From: an uncultured Acidobacteriota bacterium
GTDB taxonomy: Bacteria > Acidobacteriota > UBA6911 > RPQK01 > JAJDTT01
DNA: 64,000 nucleotides
NCBI GenBank assembly: GCA_951812665.1
Contig: CATOST010000016.1
Location: 1 to 64,000, forward strand
Reading direction: 5' to 3'
Shown: positions 31,651-40,047 of the stretch, piece by piece
Layout: every line of letters starts with the position of its first letter
Position numbering within the stretch: position 1 is the stretch's first letter
The notes under the pieces: generated by a model
Databases searched by the model: none
What the model was told of the DNA's origin: nothing
What the model saw: only the letters and a program-made list of their open reading frames with translations
Program-made: the position numbers and the translations under genes

Positions 31651-33297
31651 ATGGACACTCATTACCTGGAGTGGCGTCAGGGCGGGCAACCGCGCCGGAT
31701 GGCGCTGCGGAAGCAGGAACTGTTCGTCGGGCGCAGGTCCGATTCGGATATCGTCCTGACCGATCCCTACGTTTCGCGGCGGCATGCCCGGTTGGTGCGG
31801 CAGGAACACGGCTACACCATCAATGATCTGAACAGCACCCACGGGACCTTCGTCAATGGGAACCGCGTCCGGGAACGGGTCCTGGAGGCCGGTGACAGGA
31901 TCCGGATGGGACCCGGACCGAGCGAGTTCAGCTATACCGGCCCGGTGGAGCAGGACCGGAACCGGACCCTGAACCTGGAGAAGTCCGTCCTGCAGCTTTC
32001 GGCGGTACTGCCCCCCGTCGCGTCCGCCGCCTCGGAGTTGGAGAAGATCTCCCATATCCTGGACTTCCAATACCAATGGGGCCAGGCCTTTTCGGCCGAC
32101 CGGATGTTGGGTCAGCTGCTGGAGTCGGCGTTGCGGGTGAGCGGGGCGGAGCGGGGTTTTCTGCTGACCTTCTCGGGACAGAAGTTCGACTACGTGGTGG
32201 GGATGGACCACCGGGGCGAGCGCCTCTCCGAAAGCGAGTTCAGCACCAGCCGGACCGTGGTCGAGCAGGTGGGCAGACAGGGGGAATCGCTCTTGATGAC
32301 CGAGGGTATCGACCAGGAATTCGCCGCCCAGGAGAGCATCGTCAACATGCGGCTTCGAGCCGTGGCCTGCATGCCCCTGAAGTGGATCTCGGACGATGGC
32401 GACCGGCCGGCGGTTCGGGGCATCCTCTACCTGGACAGCCGGAAGGCCATGCACATGCTCAGCGGCCTGGATCAGAAGATCCTGACCCGGCTGGCCCTGG
32501 AGGCCTCCAACGTCTTCGAGAAGCTGGGATTGATCCAGAGCCTGGAGGAGCGGAAGCGGGTCCAACAGGAACTGGCCTTGGCCCAGGCGACGCAACGCGC
32601 CCTGCTTCCCCAGACCCTTCCCGATTCCCGGTTCTTCAGCGTCCATGCCTCCAGCACGCCCACTCGTTACGTGGGGGGCGACTACTACGACTTTCTCGAT
32701 CCGGACAGCGAGGACCTGACTGGCGTGCTGGCGGACGTGTCGGGGAAGGGCGTCCCCGCCGCGTTGCTGAGCTCTTTTCTCCAAGGGGTCCTGGAGGTTG
32801 GATTCGGCTCCAGTCTATCTTTGGGAGAGGCCGTCACCGGAGCCAACAACCACCTCTTCCAGAAGACTCCGAGCAACCGTTTCGTCACCCTCTTCCTCTT
32901 TCGGGTCAAACCATCGGGTGAGGGGGAGTACGTGAGCGCCGGCCACAACCCGGCTTACGTCCATCGGGTGGCGACCGGCGGGATCGAGGAGCTTTTTCCG
33001 TGCGGCATGATCCTCGGCGCCTTCGAAGACGTCACCTACGAGTCCGTTCACTTTCACCTGAACGTAGGCGACATTCTCGTCGTATATTCAGATGGGGTGA
33101 CCGAGGCCATGGATCCAGACGGGGAAATGTTCGGAGAAGCGCGTCTGATGGATGTCGTCCGGGAGTCGGCGGCTTCCGGAGGGGCCGCGGTCCAGGAGGC
33201 CATCCTGGCGGCCGTCCGGAGCTTCATGGGTCAGGCCTCGGCCTACGACGATCTCACGGTTCAGGTGGTGGAGAGACTGGACGCCGGAAATGCCTGA
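31651..33297 (+). CDS. FHA-GAF-SpoIIE (PP2C-type) phosphatase
   Basis: A protein of 548 residues. An N-terminal FHA domain (about 20-90: FVGRRSDSDIVL, VSRRHARLVR, NSTHGTFVNG) binds phosphothreonine. A GAF sensor domain covers about 145-290, then a helical linker, and a PP2C/SpoIIE phosphatase runs from about 325 to 545. Metal-binding Asp residues are visible in GGDYYDFLD, ADVSGKGVPAAL, YSDGVTEAMDPDG and DDLTVQVV. It dephosphorylates Ser/Thr, typically anti-sigma-factor antagonists. The kinase gene starts eight bases before its stop, so the FHA domain may dock on that kinase. The start ATG 31651 follows GAGGGAAGG. Confidence 0.9.
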   Translation: MDTHYLEWRQGGQPRRMALRKQELFVGRRSDSDIVLTDPYVSRRHARLVRQEHGYTINDLNSTHGTFVNGNRVRERVLEAGDRIRMGPGPSEFSYTGPVEQDRNRTLNLEKSVLQLSAVLPPVASAASELEKISHILDFQYQWGQAFSADRMLGQLLESALRVSGAERGFLLTFSGQKFDYVVGMDHRGERLSESEFSTSRTVVEQVGRQGESLLMTEGIDQEFAAQESIVNMRLRAVACMPLKWISDDGDRPAVRGILYLDSRKAMHMLSGLDQKILTRLALEASNVFEKLGLIQSLEERKRVQQELALAQATQRALLPQTLPDSRFFSVHASSTPTRYVGGDYYDFLDPDSEDLTGVLADVSGKGVPAALLSSFLQGVLEVGFGSSLSLGEAVTGANNHLFQKTPSNRFVTLFLFRVKPSGEGEYVSAGHNPAYVHRVATGGIEELFPCGMILGAFEDVTYESVHFHLNVGDILVVYSDGVTEAMDPDGEMFGEARLMDVVRESAASGGAAVQEAILAAVRSFMGQASAYDDLTVQVVERLDAGNA

Positions 33298-36121
33298 CGA
33301 TCTGCTCGGTAGCTACGAGATCATCGGACCCCTCGGAGCCGGGGGAATGGGCGAGGTCTACCGCGCCCGGGATACGCGCCTGAACCGGCAAGTCGCCATC
33401 AAGATCCTCCCTCCGGGCTACGCCGAGGACTCCGAACGCCTCTCCCGTTTTCAGCGGGAGGCTCGGGTCCTGGCGTCTCTCAACCACTCCAACATCGCGG
33501 CCATCTACGGGTTCGAGGAGGCGAACGACCAGAAGTTCTTCATTCTGGAGCTGGTGGAAGGAAAGACACTGGCGCAGCTCCTGGAAAAAGGTTCTCTGCC
33601 CTTGAAGAAAGCCGTGCGTTACGCGGTGGAAATTGCTCGAGGGTTGGAGGCCGCCCACGAAAAAGGAGTCATTCACCGGGACCTGAAGCCGGCCAACGTG
33701 ATGATTACGCCCGACGACAGGGTCAAGGTTCTGGACTTCGGTCTGGCCAAGGCGATCGACGAAAGTTCCGAGTCTCTGGATCTGACTCATTCTCCCACCT
33801 TGATTGACGAGCAGACCAAAGAAGGGCGGATCCTGGGTACGGCTCCCTACATGAGTCCCGAACAGGTGGAAGGGATACCGCTGGATCCGCGAACGGACAT
33901 TTTTTCCTTCGGTTCGCTGCTCTACGAGATGATTGCCGGCCGCAAGGCCTTTCCGGGAAAGACTCAGGCGAGGGTGCTGGCGGGGATTCTGGAGAAGGAG
34001 CCCAAACCCCTGGGAAGGCGGTTGCGTGGCGACCCCCAGCAATTGGAGTGGGTCGTGGCCCGCTGCCTGCGGAAGGACCCTGAGCGGCGTTTCCAACACA
34101 TGCGGGACCTGCGTCTCGCGCTCGAAGATGTGCTCCAGGAGTTGCAGAGCCCACGGCGGTGGAGACGCCGGGTTTCGTCGTTGAACCTCTGGCAGCTCGC
34201 CGTCGCCGGCTTGGCTCTGGCGGCGGTTCTGTTCGGAGGGTTGTGGTGGGGAACCGCCGGGGATCCTGCCAGGCTGATGCGGCCACCCGTGCTGACCCGG
34301 GTGACGTCGGTTTCGGGACTCACGGTCGATCCGGCCATATCCCGCCGGGGCCGGCTGCTGGGGTATGCGTCGGACCGGAGCGGCGAGGGAAACCTGGACA
34401 TCTGGGTTCAACAACTGGGCGGGGGCGGCTCCCGGCGGACTCGGGACCCGGCCGACGACCACCAGCCTTCCTTTCATCCCGACGGGACGAGAATCGTGTT
34501 TCGATCGGAGCGGCGCGGAGGAGGCCTCTACTGGGCCACGACCCTGGCGGACGAGGCCGGCGCCCGGTTCATCGTCGAGCGGGGGCGCCGCCCCAGGGTC
34601 TCCCCCCGGGGCGACCGCATCGCCTACTGGACGGGACGTGTCGGCGCCGGCTTCAGGCGAGGTTCCCTCTATACCATCGGCTGGAGTTCAAGCCGGGCCC
34701 GGACTCAACTGGCGGAGAGTTTCGCGGTTGCGAGTCATCCCATCTGGTCTCCCCGGGGGGATCACATCGTATTCCTGGGCTGGGAATCCTCCACCCGCGA
34801 CGAAGACTCTGACTGGTGGATTCTTCGGCTGGAAGACGGTGATATCCGGAGGTTGGGTCTGGCGGCCAGGTTGCCAGAGGCCGGAATATCCGGCTTGGTG
34901 ATTCCCGGGGTCTGGGTGCCCATCGACAACTTCATCGTCTTCTCCGCCCGCCGGGGGGACAGCGTCAACTTGTGGCGCGTGGCCATTTCTCCCCGGACGA
35001 TGTCCCTCGAGGGCGCGCCCCGGCAGATCACGTCCGGCGTCGGCCCCGAGCTGGAGCCTTACGCGGTCCTGCCGGGCCGGATCGCCTTTTCCTCACAGAT
35101 CGAGAACCTGGATCTCTGGAGTCTGGCCATCGACGCCGATCGCGGAAGCGTTCCGGAAGGGGCGCGCCTGCAGCGGCTCACGCAACATGCGGGAGAGGAT
35201 TCCCATCCCTCCCTGTCCGCGGACGGAAATTTGATGGCCTTCGAGTCCACCCGTTCCGGGAATCGGGACATCTGGCTCATGGAACTGGAGTCGGGCACGA
35301 AGACCAACCTCACCGAGAGTCCTGGAGACGAACGCCGCCCCCGGATCCGGACCGATGGAAGCCAGGTCGCCTACAGTTCCGGGGAATCCGATTCGGAGGA
35401 CCTGGGCATCTACCGAGTGGAGGCCCGCAGACAGAGCCCCAGGACCTCCGTCTGTCAGGACTGTGGCCTGCCTCTGGACTGGTCCTCTCAGGGAGACGAA
35501 ATTCTGGTGGCGGACCGGATTCGTGGGGGAAGAAGGTTCCGGGTCGATCTGCTGGACGTGACCAGTGGGAGGCGGCTCAAGCTGTTGGAGCATCCCCGAC
35601 ACAGCGTGGTTCAGGCCAGACTCGACCCTGCTGACCGATGGGTCGCGTTTACCGTGGTCGAGGATCCGCTTCAGGCCAGAATCTATGTGGCTCCCTTCCG
35701 CCAGGAAGAGTTCCATGAGAGCTCGGGCATCGCCCCCGAGCGGTGGGTGGCCGTCACGGACGGACAGGACCGGGACGGGATGACCGGCTGGTCCCCGAAC
35801 GGAAGACTCCTGTACTTCGTCTCCAACCGAGGGGGAGCCCGCGGTATCTGGGTGCAAGAGCTGGACCCGGAAGACAGACGGCCGGTGGGAGATCCCAGAT
35901 TGGTCTGGCATTTTCGCGAGACCCGCCTGTCGCTGGCAGGTGTCTCGCCCAGCTCACTGAGGACCAACGTCGCCCGGGACAAACTCGTATTCACTCTGAA
36001 AGAGAGGATGGGAGACATCTGGATGGCCCATTTCCCCTTGGAGGAAGAGCGGTTGATTCGCCCACCCTGGAGGCCCCAAGAGGAGCGGATCCTCGACCTG
36101 TATCCCTACCGCCGGCGCTGA
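33290..36121 (+). CDS. Membrane Ser/Thr protein kinase with TolB/PD40-type propeller
   Basis: A protein of 943 residues. The cytoplasmic Hanks-type kinase covers residues 8-270: GAGGMGEVY, VAIK, catalytic HRDLKPAN (His129-Asp131), DFG and APYMSPEQ. One membrane helix follows at about 299-320 (LAVAGLALAAVLFGG). The rest is a periplasmic beta-propeller with repeats of the PSFHPDGTRIVF, PSLSADGNLMAFES and NRDIWLMEL kind, as in TolB and many acidobacterial kinases; it likely senses an envelope ligand. The gene overlaps the phosphatase gene by eight bases, forming a kinase-phosphatase pair. Confidence 0.93.
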   Translation: MPDDLLGSYEIIGPLGAGGMGEVYRARDTRLNRQVAIKILPPGYAEDSERLSRFQREARVLASLNHSNIAAIYGFEEANDQKFFILELVEGKTLAQLLEKGSLPLKKAVRYAVEIARGLEAAHEKGVIHRDLKPANVMITPDDRVKVLDFGLAKAIDESSESLDLTHSPTLIDEQTKEGRILGTAPYMSPEQVEGIPLDPRTDIFSFGSLLYEMIAGRKAFPGKTQARVLAGILEKEPKPLGRRLRGDPQQLEWVVARCLRKDPERRFQHMRDLRLALEDVLQELQSPRRWRRRVSSLNLWQLAVAGLALAAVLFGGLWWGTAGDPARLMRPPVLTRVTSVSGLTVDPAISRRGRLLGYASDRSGEGNLDIWVQQLGGGGSRRTRDPADDHQPSFHPDGTRIVFRSERRGGGLYWATTLADEAGARFIVERGRRPRVSPRGDRIAYWTGRVGAGFRRGSLYTIGWSSSRARTQLAESFAVASHPIWSPRGDHIVFLGWESSTRDEDSDWWILRLEDGDIRRLGLAARLPEAGISGLVIPGVWVPIDNFIVFSARRGDSVNLWRVAISPRTMSLEGAPRQITSGVGPELEPYAVLPGRIAFSSQIENLDLWSLAIDADRGSVPEGARLQRLTQHAGEDSHPSLSADGNLMAFESTRSGNRDIWLMELESGTKTNLTESPGDERRPRIRTDGSQVAYSSGESDSEDLGIYRVEARRQSPRTSVCQDCGLPLDWSSQGDEILVADRIRGGRRFRVDLLDVTSGRRLKLLEHPRHSVVQARLDPADRWVAFTVVEDPLQARIYVAPFRQEEFHESSGIAPERWVAVTDGQDRDGMTGWSPNGRLLYFVSNRGGARGIWVQELDPEDRRPVGDPRLVWHFRETRLSLAGVSPSSLRTNVARDKLVFTLKERMGDIWMAHFPLEEERLIRPPWRPQEERILDLYPYRRR

Positions 36122-36124
36122 ATG

Positions 36125-36150
36125 GGAGGGGCGACTGAGAGTCGTCCTCC
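36125..36150 (+). other. Intercistronic hairpin
   Basis: GGAGGGGCGACT and AGTCGTCCTCC pair around GAG, with one bulge and a G-T pair. It lies four bases after the kinase stop and just before the GGGGGA ribosome site of the next gene. It has no U-run, so it is more likely to modulate translation or mRNA stability than to terminate. Confidence 0.5.
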
Positions 36151-36165
36151 GTGGGGGAATTTCCA

Positions 36166-36927
36166 ATGACAATGAGAAGACTCCTGCTAATTGGGCTTGT
36201 AATCGTGCTGACGGGTTGCGGTCCGGGACAGGTCGGAGACGCCCGGGTTTACCTGGAAGATTTCGATCAGGGCAATGGAGGCTGGTACGCCGACCGGCAC
36301 TACGCGCTGCCGGTGTGGGACGGCGTGGCCTATTGTCACGGCCCCTGGTTTCTGGATTCCAACCACGCTCCGCCCGGAGCGGGTTATCTCCACCTGGTGA
36401 TGTGGTTGTACACCGACGGGAGATGGTACCAGCATCCCACGGCGGCCACGCGCTTGCCCTACACCAACAACTCCTTCGTGGAGCAGGGCTACTCCACCCG
36501 TCTGGCCAACGCCCGGATGACGGTCCGCCTGCGGGGAGAGTTGCAGGCCCGGGGGGCCGAGCTTCTGCTCCTGGCCCAATCCGAGACCGACAAGACCACC
36601 GCCAACATGGTTCTGACCGGACAACCCTTCCGGGTCACCCGGGAGTGGAGCGAGCAGACCGTCAGACTGTCGCCCGATCCCGGCCAGTGGACCTGCCTGG
36701 GTTCGCGCCACGACCGGACCGAGCTCTACGGCTGCGACGACATCGGAAAAGTGTTGGAAGACGTGAACATCGACCTCATCTTCGTCCTGTTCCCGTTGGA
36801 TGTGGCCCCTCTCTCGGACGGCGTGACGGACCTCCACACCCCCAGGGCGGGCGTCGACTACCCCGTGGATCAGGACCGCCTGCCCCAGGGGCTGATCATG
36901 TTCGACTCGGTGAAGATCGAATACTGA
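36166..36927 (+). CDS. Lipoprotein of unknown function
   Basis: A protein of 253 residues. The signal LLLIGLVIVLTGC is a lipobox, so the protein is membrane-anchored outside the cytoplasm. The mature part starts with an FDQGNGGWYADR stretch and alternating strands that resemble a jelly-roll carbohydrate-binding or concanavalin-type domain; this is only an impression. Four further Cys residues are present (in VAYCHGPW, TCLGSRH, YGCDDI). The start ATG 36166 is eight bases after GGGGGA. It follows the kinase gene by 44 bases and may share its transcript. Confidence 0.6.
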   Translation: MTMRRLLLIGLVIVLTGCGPGQVGDARVYLEDFDQGNGGWYADRHYALPVWDGVAYCHGPWFLDSNHAPPGAGYLHLVMWLYTDGRWYQHPTAATRLPYTNNSFVEQGYSTRLANARMTVRLRGELQARGAELLLLAQSETDKTTANMVLTGQPFRVTREWSEQTVRLSPDPGQWTCLGSRHDRTELYGCDDIGKVLEDVNIDLIFVLFPLDVAPLSDGVTDLHTPRAGVDYPVDQDRLPQGLIMFDSVKIEY

Positions 36928-36934
36928 ACCCGGA

Positions 36935-38038
36935 TCAGGAGTTCCAGACCCGCTGGAGAAGCCTGAGGGAATTGCCGCTCAGAATCCCTTCGACCTCTTC
37001 CGCGCGGTAACCCGCATCGGACAGGACGTTTGCGAAATTGGCGACGTCCGCCATGGTGTCCACGTCCTTGGGCGTCATCTCGGCTCCGAATCCACCGTCC
37101 ATGTCGGTCCCGATGGCGACGTTCTCCAGCGTCCCGCCGGCCAGATCGCCGATATGCTCGATGATGGGGATGAACCCGTCCATGCCGTACTTGCCCCCGC
37201 AGCCGTCGATGGCCGGCCGGCTTCCCCATTCGATGGCCGGATCGATGAAGCTCTGGCAGAAGACCATGCCGATGACGCCACCCCGACGGATCACCTCGCG
37301 GATCATGTCGTCGGTGAGATGACGCTGGCCCTTGATCAGGGCCCGGGCGGAGCAATGGGTGGCGACGATGGGACCGTCCCAGATTTCCAGGGACTCCCAC
37401 ACGGCCTGATCGGCCATGTGGGTGATGTCCAGGATGATTCCGGCCTCGCGCAGGGCCCGGTAGAGAGCCGGGGCGGGAGTCTTGAGCCCCCCCTCGGTGC
37501 CGGTGCCGTGGATATAGGTGTTGTCGCCGAAGTGGGCCGGCCCCACCACGCGCAGTCCGGCGTCCCACCAGAACTCCACGTCGTCGGGGTCGGCGATGGG
37601 GTCCGCGCTCTCCATGGACAGGACGTGGTAGAGGGGGGTGTCCGGCGTCGGATCCTTCCACGCCTCAATGGCCTCTTCCAGATCGGCCCAACTGTGCACC
37701 GGCTTGAGCTGGCCCCGGCGGGCCATGGCCTGGTAGTAGGCCAGGTGTCCCCGTCCCATGCCGATGCACTGTTCCTGGGTCCGCAGCCCGTCCTTCATGC
37801 GTCCCGATCGAGTCTGGACCCGGGACATGATGGTGCTGAGGATGACGCCGACGCCACCTTTGCGGAGTTCCGGAAAGGTGGTGGTGCAGGTCCCGCAAGT
37901 GTGACCGGGAGCGACTTGGGGAGGTTCCCGTAGTTCCTGCTCCCGGACCTGTTCTGCCGTCAGAGTCAGGTCCCGATTCCAGTAGAGCGCGTCCCAGGCC
38001 AAGTCCAGATGCAGGTCGACGATCAGTGGTTTGCTCAT
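36935..38038 (-). CDS. Membrane dipeptidase-type metallopeptidase (M19)
   Basis: A protein of 367 residues. Family M19 (renal dipeptidase) is an amidohydrolase-fold zinc enzyme. Landmarks are VDLHLDLAWDAL (first metal ligands His and Asp), SMESADPI with the bridging Glu, LDITHMADQAVWE, PIVATHCSARAL and IGTDMDGGFG. It would cleave dipeptides, including those with D-residues. There is no signal peptide, so it is probably cytoplasmic. The start at 38038 is the first Met before the conserved core; no strong ribosome site is seen. Its 3' end faces the lipoprotein gene seven bases away. Confidence 0.9.
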   Translation of the reverse strand: MSKPLIVDLHLDLAWDALYWNRDLTLTAEQVREQELREPPQVAPGHTCGTCTTTFPELRKGGVGVILSTIMSRVQTRSGRMKDGLRTQEQCIGMGRGHLAYYQAMARRGQLKPVHSWADLEEAIEAWKDPTPDTPLYHVLSMESADPIADPDDVEFWWDAGLRVVGPAHFGDNTYIHGTGTEGGLKTPAPALYRALREAGIILDITHMADQAVWESLEIWDGPIVATHCSARALIKGQRHLTDDMIREVIRRGGVIGMVFCQSFIDPAIEWGSRPAIDGCGGKYGMDGFIPIIEHIGDLAGGTLENVAIGTDMDGGFGAEMTPKDVDTMADVANFANVLSDAGYRAEEVEGILSGNSLRLLQRVWNS

Positions 38039-38161
38039 GGCGCAAGGATAGCCGGGTTGCGGGACGGAAAACAGGGGATGGTGCTCAGTGTCTTGGGCCG
38101 TCACAAGAAATGAAGCGGAGACACCTGAGGGCATTGAAAACAGGAGGATCCAACCTGCACA

Positions 38162-38376
38162 TCAGTACAGTTCATCCCGAGCATCGAGTGGAGGCTCGCG
38201 GCGCGTTGGCAACGACCCCCGCGAGTCCGAATCGAAACAGGCGCTCCAGTTCTTGCTACGGGGACGCAGGGTGAGTTGCCCACCCTCCTTGATCACGTCG
38301 ACCTCGGAGACATCGAATCGGCAGGCAGCCGGTAACCGGACCCCTGACTCCGACCGCTCCGGAACACCTTGGCGAT
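38162..38376 (-). pseudogene. Decayed VapB-type (AbrB-fold) antitoxin
   Basis: The minus strand encodes KVFRSGRSQ in one frame and then, after a one-base shift, GVRLPAACRFDVSEVDVI and LTLRPRSKNW in the next, together an almost complete VapB DNA-binding domain. The codon at the expected start reads ATC (38376-38374), perhaps from ATG. No PIN-domain toxin follows it. A longer open frame from 38401 uses a chance Met and misses the shifted part. Loss of the start, the frame and the partner all indicate a dead gene. Confidence 0.6.
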
Positions 38377-38665
38377 TCCCCGATAATCTGGTTTTTCTCA
38401 TAGGCGCACTCTGACTGGAAGTCTACCCCATGATATCTGGTTTATGGGAAAGCCTTCTCCGATCGTCGTCCAGTCCATTAATCGGAAATCCACTTCGGAA
38501 ATTGGTCTAACGGACGACAGGGGCCAGCCTGCAGCCTGTATTTCTCCCAGGGGCGCGATGATTGCGCAGGATTGTGGCATTCACGGAGTGCTTGCTGCCG
38601 ATAGCGTAGGAGGCACTACGATTGACGGGGCACCAAGTGTGAGACAGGTCTGGTCGTGCTCCCCT

Positions 38666-38694
38666 TTGACGATAATAACACGATTCGTTATTAT
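38666..38694 (+). promoter_or_regulatory. higBA promoter and operator
   Basis: TTGACG (38666-38671), 17 bases, then TATTAT (38689-38694): a near-consensus sigma-70 promoter. An exact palindrome, ATAATAAC (38672-38679) and GTTATTAT (38687-38694), fills the spacer and covers the -10. A repressor bound here would block RNA polymerase. HigA autorepression of this kind is well known in the family. Confidence 0.75.
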
Positions 38695-38703
38695 GAATGA
38701 CTG

Positions 38704-38982
38704 GTGAAGCGGTTCAGGAGTAATGACGCAGAGCAACTCTTCAACGGTCGGTCGATCCGCCGTCTGCCCCCTGAAATTCAACGTCGGGCGCGAATGAGGT
38801 TGCAGAGGGTGGTTGCGGCGTCGGCGCTGACCGACCTTCGAGTTCCGCCTTCCCATCGGCTCGAATCTCTGCGTGGTGACCGAACAGGCCAGTACAGCAT
38901 CCGCATCAACCACCAGTGGCGCGTGTGTTTTCGCTGGACAAGACACGGAGCTATGGAGATCGAAGTTGTCGACTATCACTAA
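38704..38982 (+). CDS. higB: HigB-type (RelE family) mRNA interferase toxin
   Basis: A protein of 92 residues. The RelE-fold HigB pattern is clear: KRFRSNDAEQLFNGRSIRRLP, RARMRLQRVVAA, RLESLRGDRTGQYSIRINHQWRVCFRW and a last strand EIEVVDYH. It cleaves mRNA at the ribosome when freed from HigA. The only in-frame start is GTG 38704, which lies about three bases after the predicted transcription start, so translation would be leaderless or nearly so. It precedes the antitoxin gene, the reverse of most systems but normal for higBA. Confidence 0.9.
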   Translation: MKRFRSNDAEQLFNGRSIRRLPPEIQRRARMRLQRVVAASALTDLRVPPSHRLESLRGDRTGQYSIRINHQWRVCFRWTRHGAMEIEVVDYH

Positions 38983-38993
38983 GGAGGAAACCG

Positions 38994-39287
38994 ATGACCA
39001 CTGCAGCGGCACCGGTCCATCCGGGAGAACATCTGGAGGAGATTTTGGAAGAGCTCGGTATCAGCCAGTATCGTCTGGCGAAGGCGATGCACGTACCCCC
39101 GATACGCATTAACGACATTGTCCACTGCCGCAGGTCAATAACAGCGGACACGGCGTTACGGATCGGTCGGGCATTGGGGATGACCCCCGAATTCTGGCTG
39201 AACCTGCAGCGGATGTACGACCTCGACGTGGCCCGCGCCTCTATAGACACCAGCATGATCGAACCGCTGGTTGAGGCGTCTGCATGA
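38994..39287 (+). CDS. higA: HigA-type antitoxin, XRE-family repressor
   Basis: A protein of 97 residues. HPGEHLEEILEELGISQYRLAKAM begins a helix-turn-helix of the XRE/HigA type, and GRALGMTPEFWLNLQRMYDLDVAR is the conserved C-terminal HigA signature. It neutralises HigB and represses the promoter. AAGGAGG six bases upstream gives strong translation, in contrast to the near-leaderless toxin, which should keep antitoxin in excess. Confidence 0.92.
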   Translation: MTTAAAPVHPGEHLEEILEELGISQYRLAKAMHVPPIRINDIVHCRRSITADTALRIGRALGMTPEFWLNLQRMYDLDVARASIDTSMIEPLVEASA

Positions 39288-39406
39288 ATACGGACGGCGT
39301 CCCCACCTGCGAAGATCGGTATGGATTTATCACCCCTGATCAGCTTAAACTGAAGTCCAAGCGTAGATCTCCGGTGGACGCCGGGTTGCTGTGAGGAGGA
39401 ACTCTC

Positions 39407-39994
39407 ATGTCCAGTCTTTCTGATCTGTTTCCATCCGCTGCCTGTCTCGTTCTGGTGCTCCTGGTGGCGGGAACCGTCAGCCTCGAGGGGGGCGAGAAGG
39501 CCGCTCCCGCTCTCGACTTCACCCTGAAATCCCTGGACGGCAAGGAGGTGGATCTGAGCTCGTACAAGGGCAAGGTCGTGATGATCGTCAATACTGCCAG
39601 CAAGTGCGGACTGACGCCGCAATACGAGCAGCTTCAGGACCTGCACGAGAATTACTCCGGACAGGGGTTGGCGATCCTCGGATTCCCCTGCAACCAGTTC
39701 AAGGGCCAGGAACCCGGCACCGACGAAGAGATCCGCAAGTTCTGCAGCGCCAACTACGGAGTCGAGTTCGACATGTTCTCCAAGATCGAGGTCAACGGCG
39801 ACGGCGCGGCGGATCTCTACAAGTACCTCAAGTCGGTCTCGACCGCGCCCCAGGGGCCCGGCGAGATCAGCTGGAACTTCGAGAAGTTCGTGCTGGACCG
39901 GTCCGGAAACGTCGTGGCCCGATTCCAGCCCAGGACGCGTCCCGACGATCCTGCAGTCGTCGGCCTCATCGAAAGCAAGCTCTCCGAACAGTAG
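39407..39994 (+). CDS. Glutathione peroxidase family protein, exported
   Basis: A protein of 195 residues with an N-terminal hydrophobic signal (about 1-25), so it is probably periplasmic. The peroxidatic Cys67 is in NTASKCGLTPQY; Cys95 in LGFPCNQF is the usual resolving Cys of thioredoxin-dependent members; Trp156-Asn157 in ISWNFEKF complete the active site. It reduces peroxides, more likely with thioredoxin-like partners than with glutathione. GAGGAGG lies upstream of ATG 39407. Confidence 0.93.
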   Translation: MSSLSDLFPSAACLVLVLLVAGTVSLEGGEKAAPALDFTLKSLDGKEVDLSSYKGKVVMIVNTASKCGLTPQYEQLQDLHENYSGQGLAILGFPCNQFKGQEPGTDEEIRKFCSANYGVEFDMFSKIEVNGDGAADLYKYLKSVSTAPQGPGEISWNFEKFVLDRSGNVVARFQPRTRPDDPAVVGLIESKLSEQ

Positions 39995-40047
39995 AGTCCA
40001 GCGCCGCGGGAGTCTCTGCGCGAGGTCCGGCGGGATAGGGTGAGGGC

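Larger units (their letters stand above)
38039..38703. other. Gene-poor region with a vapB remnant
   Basis: These 665 bases hold no intact gene. A decayed vapB lies on the minus strand (38162-38376), and the higBA promoter and operator are at the right end. The stretch 38405-38660 shows nothing I can identify. Confidence 0.6.

Noticed and set aside
38444..38707. Plus-strand open frame of 87 codons before higB
   Set aside because: No similarity, weak start, and it runs through the higBA promoter and operator.
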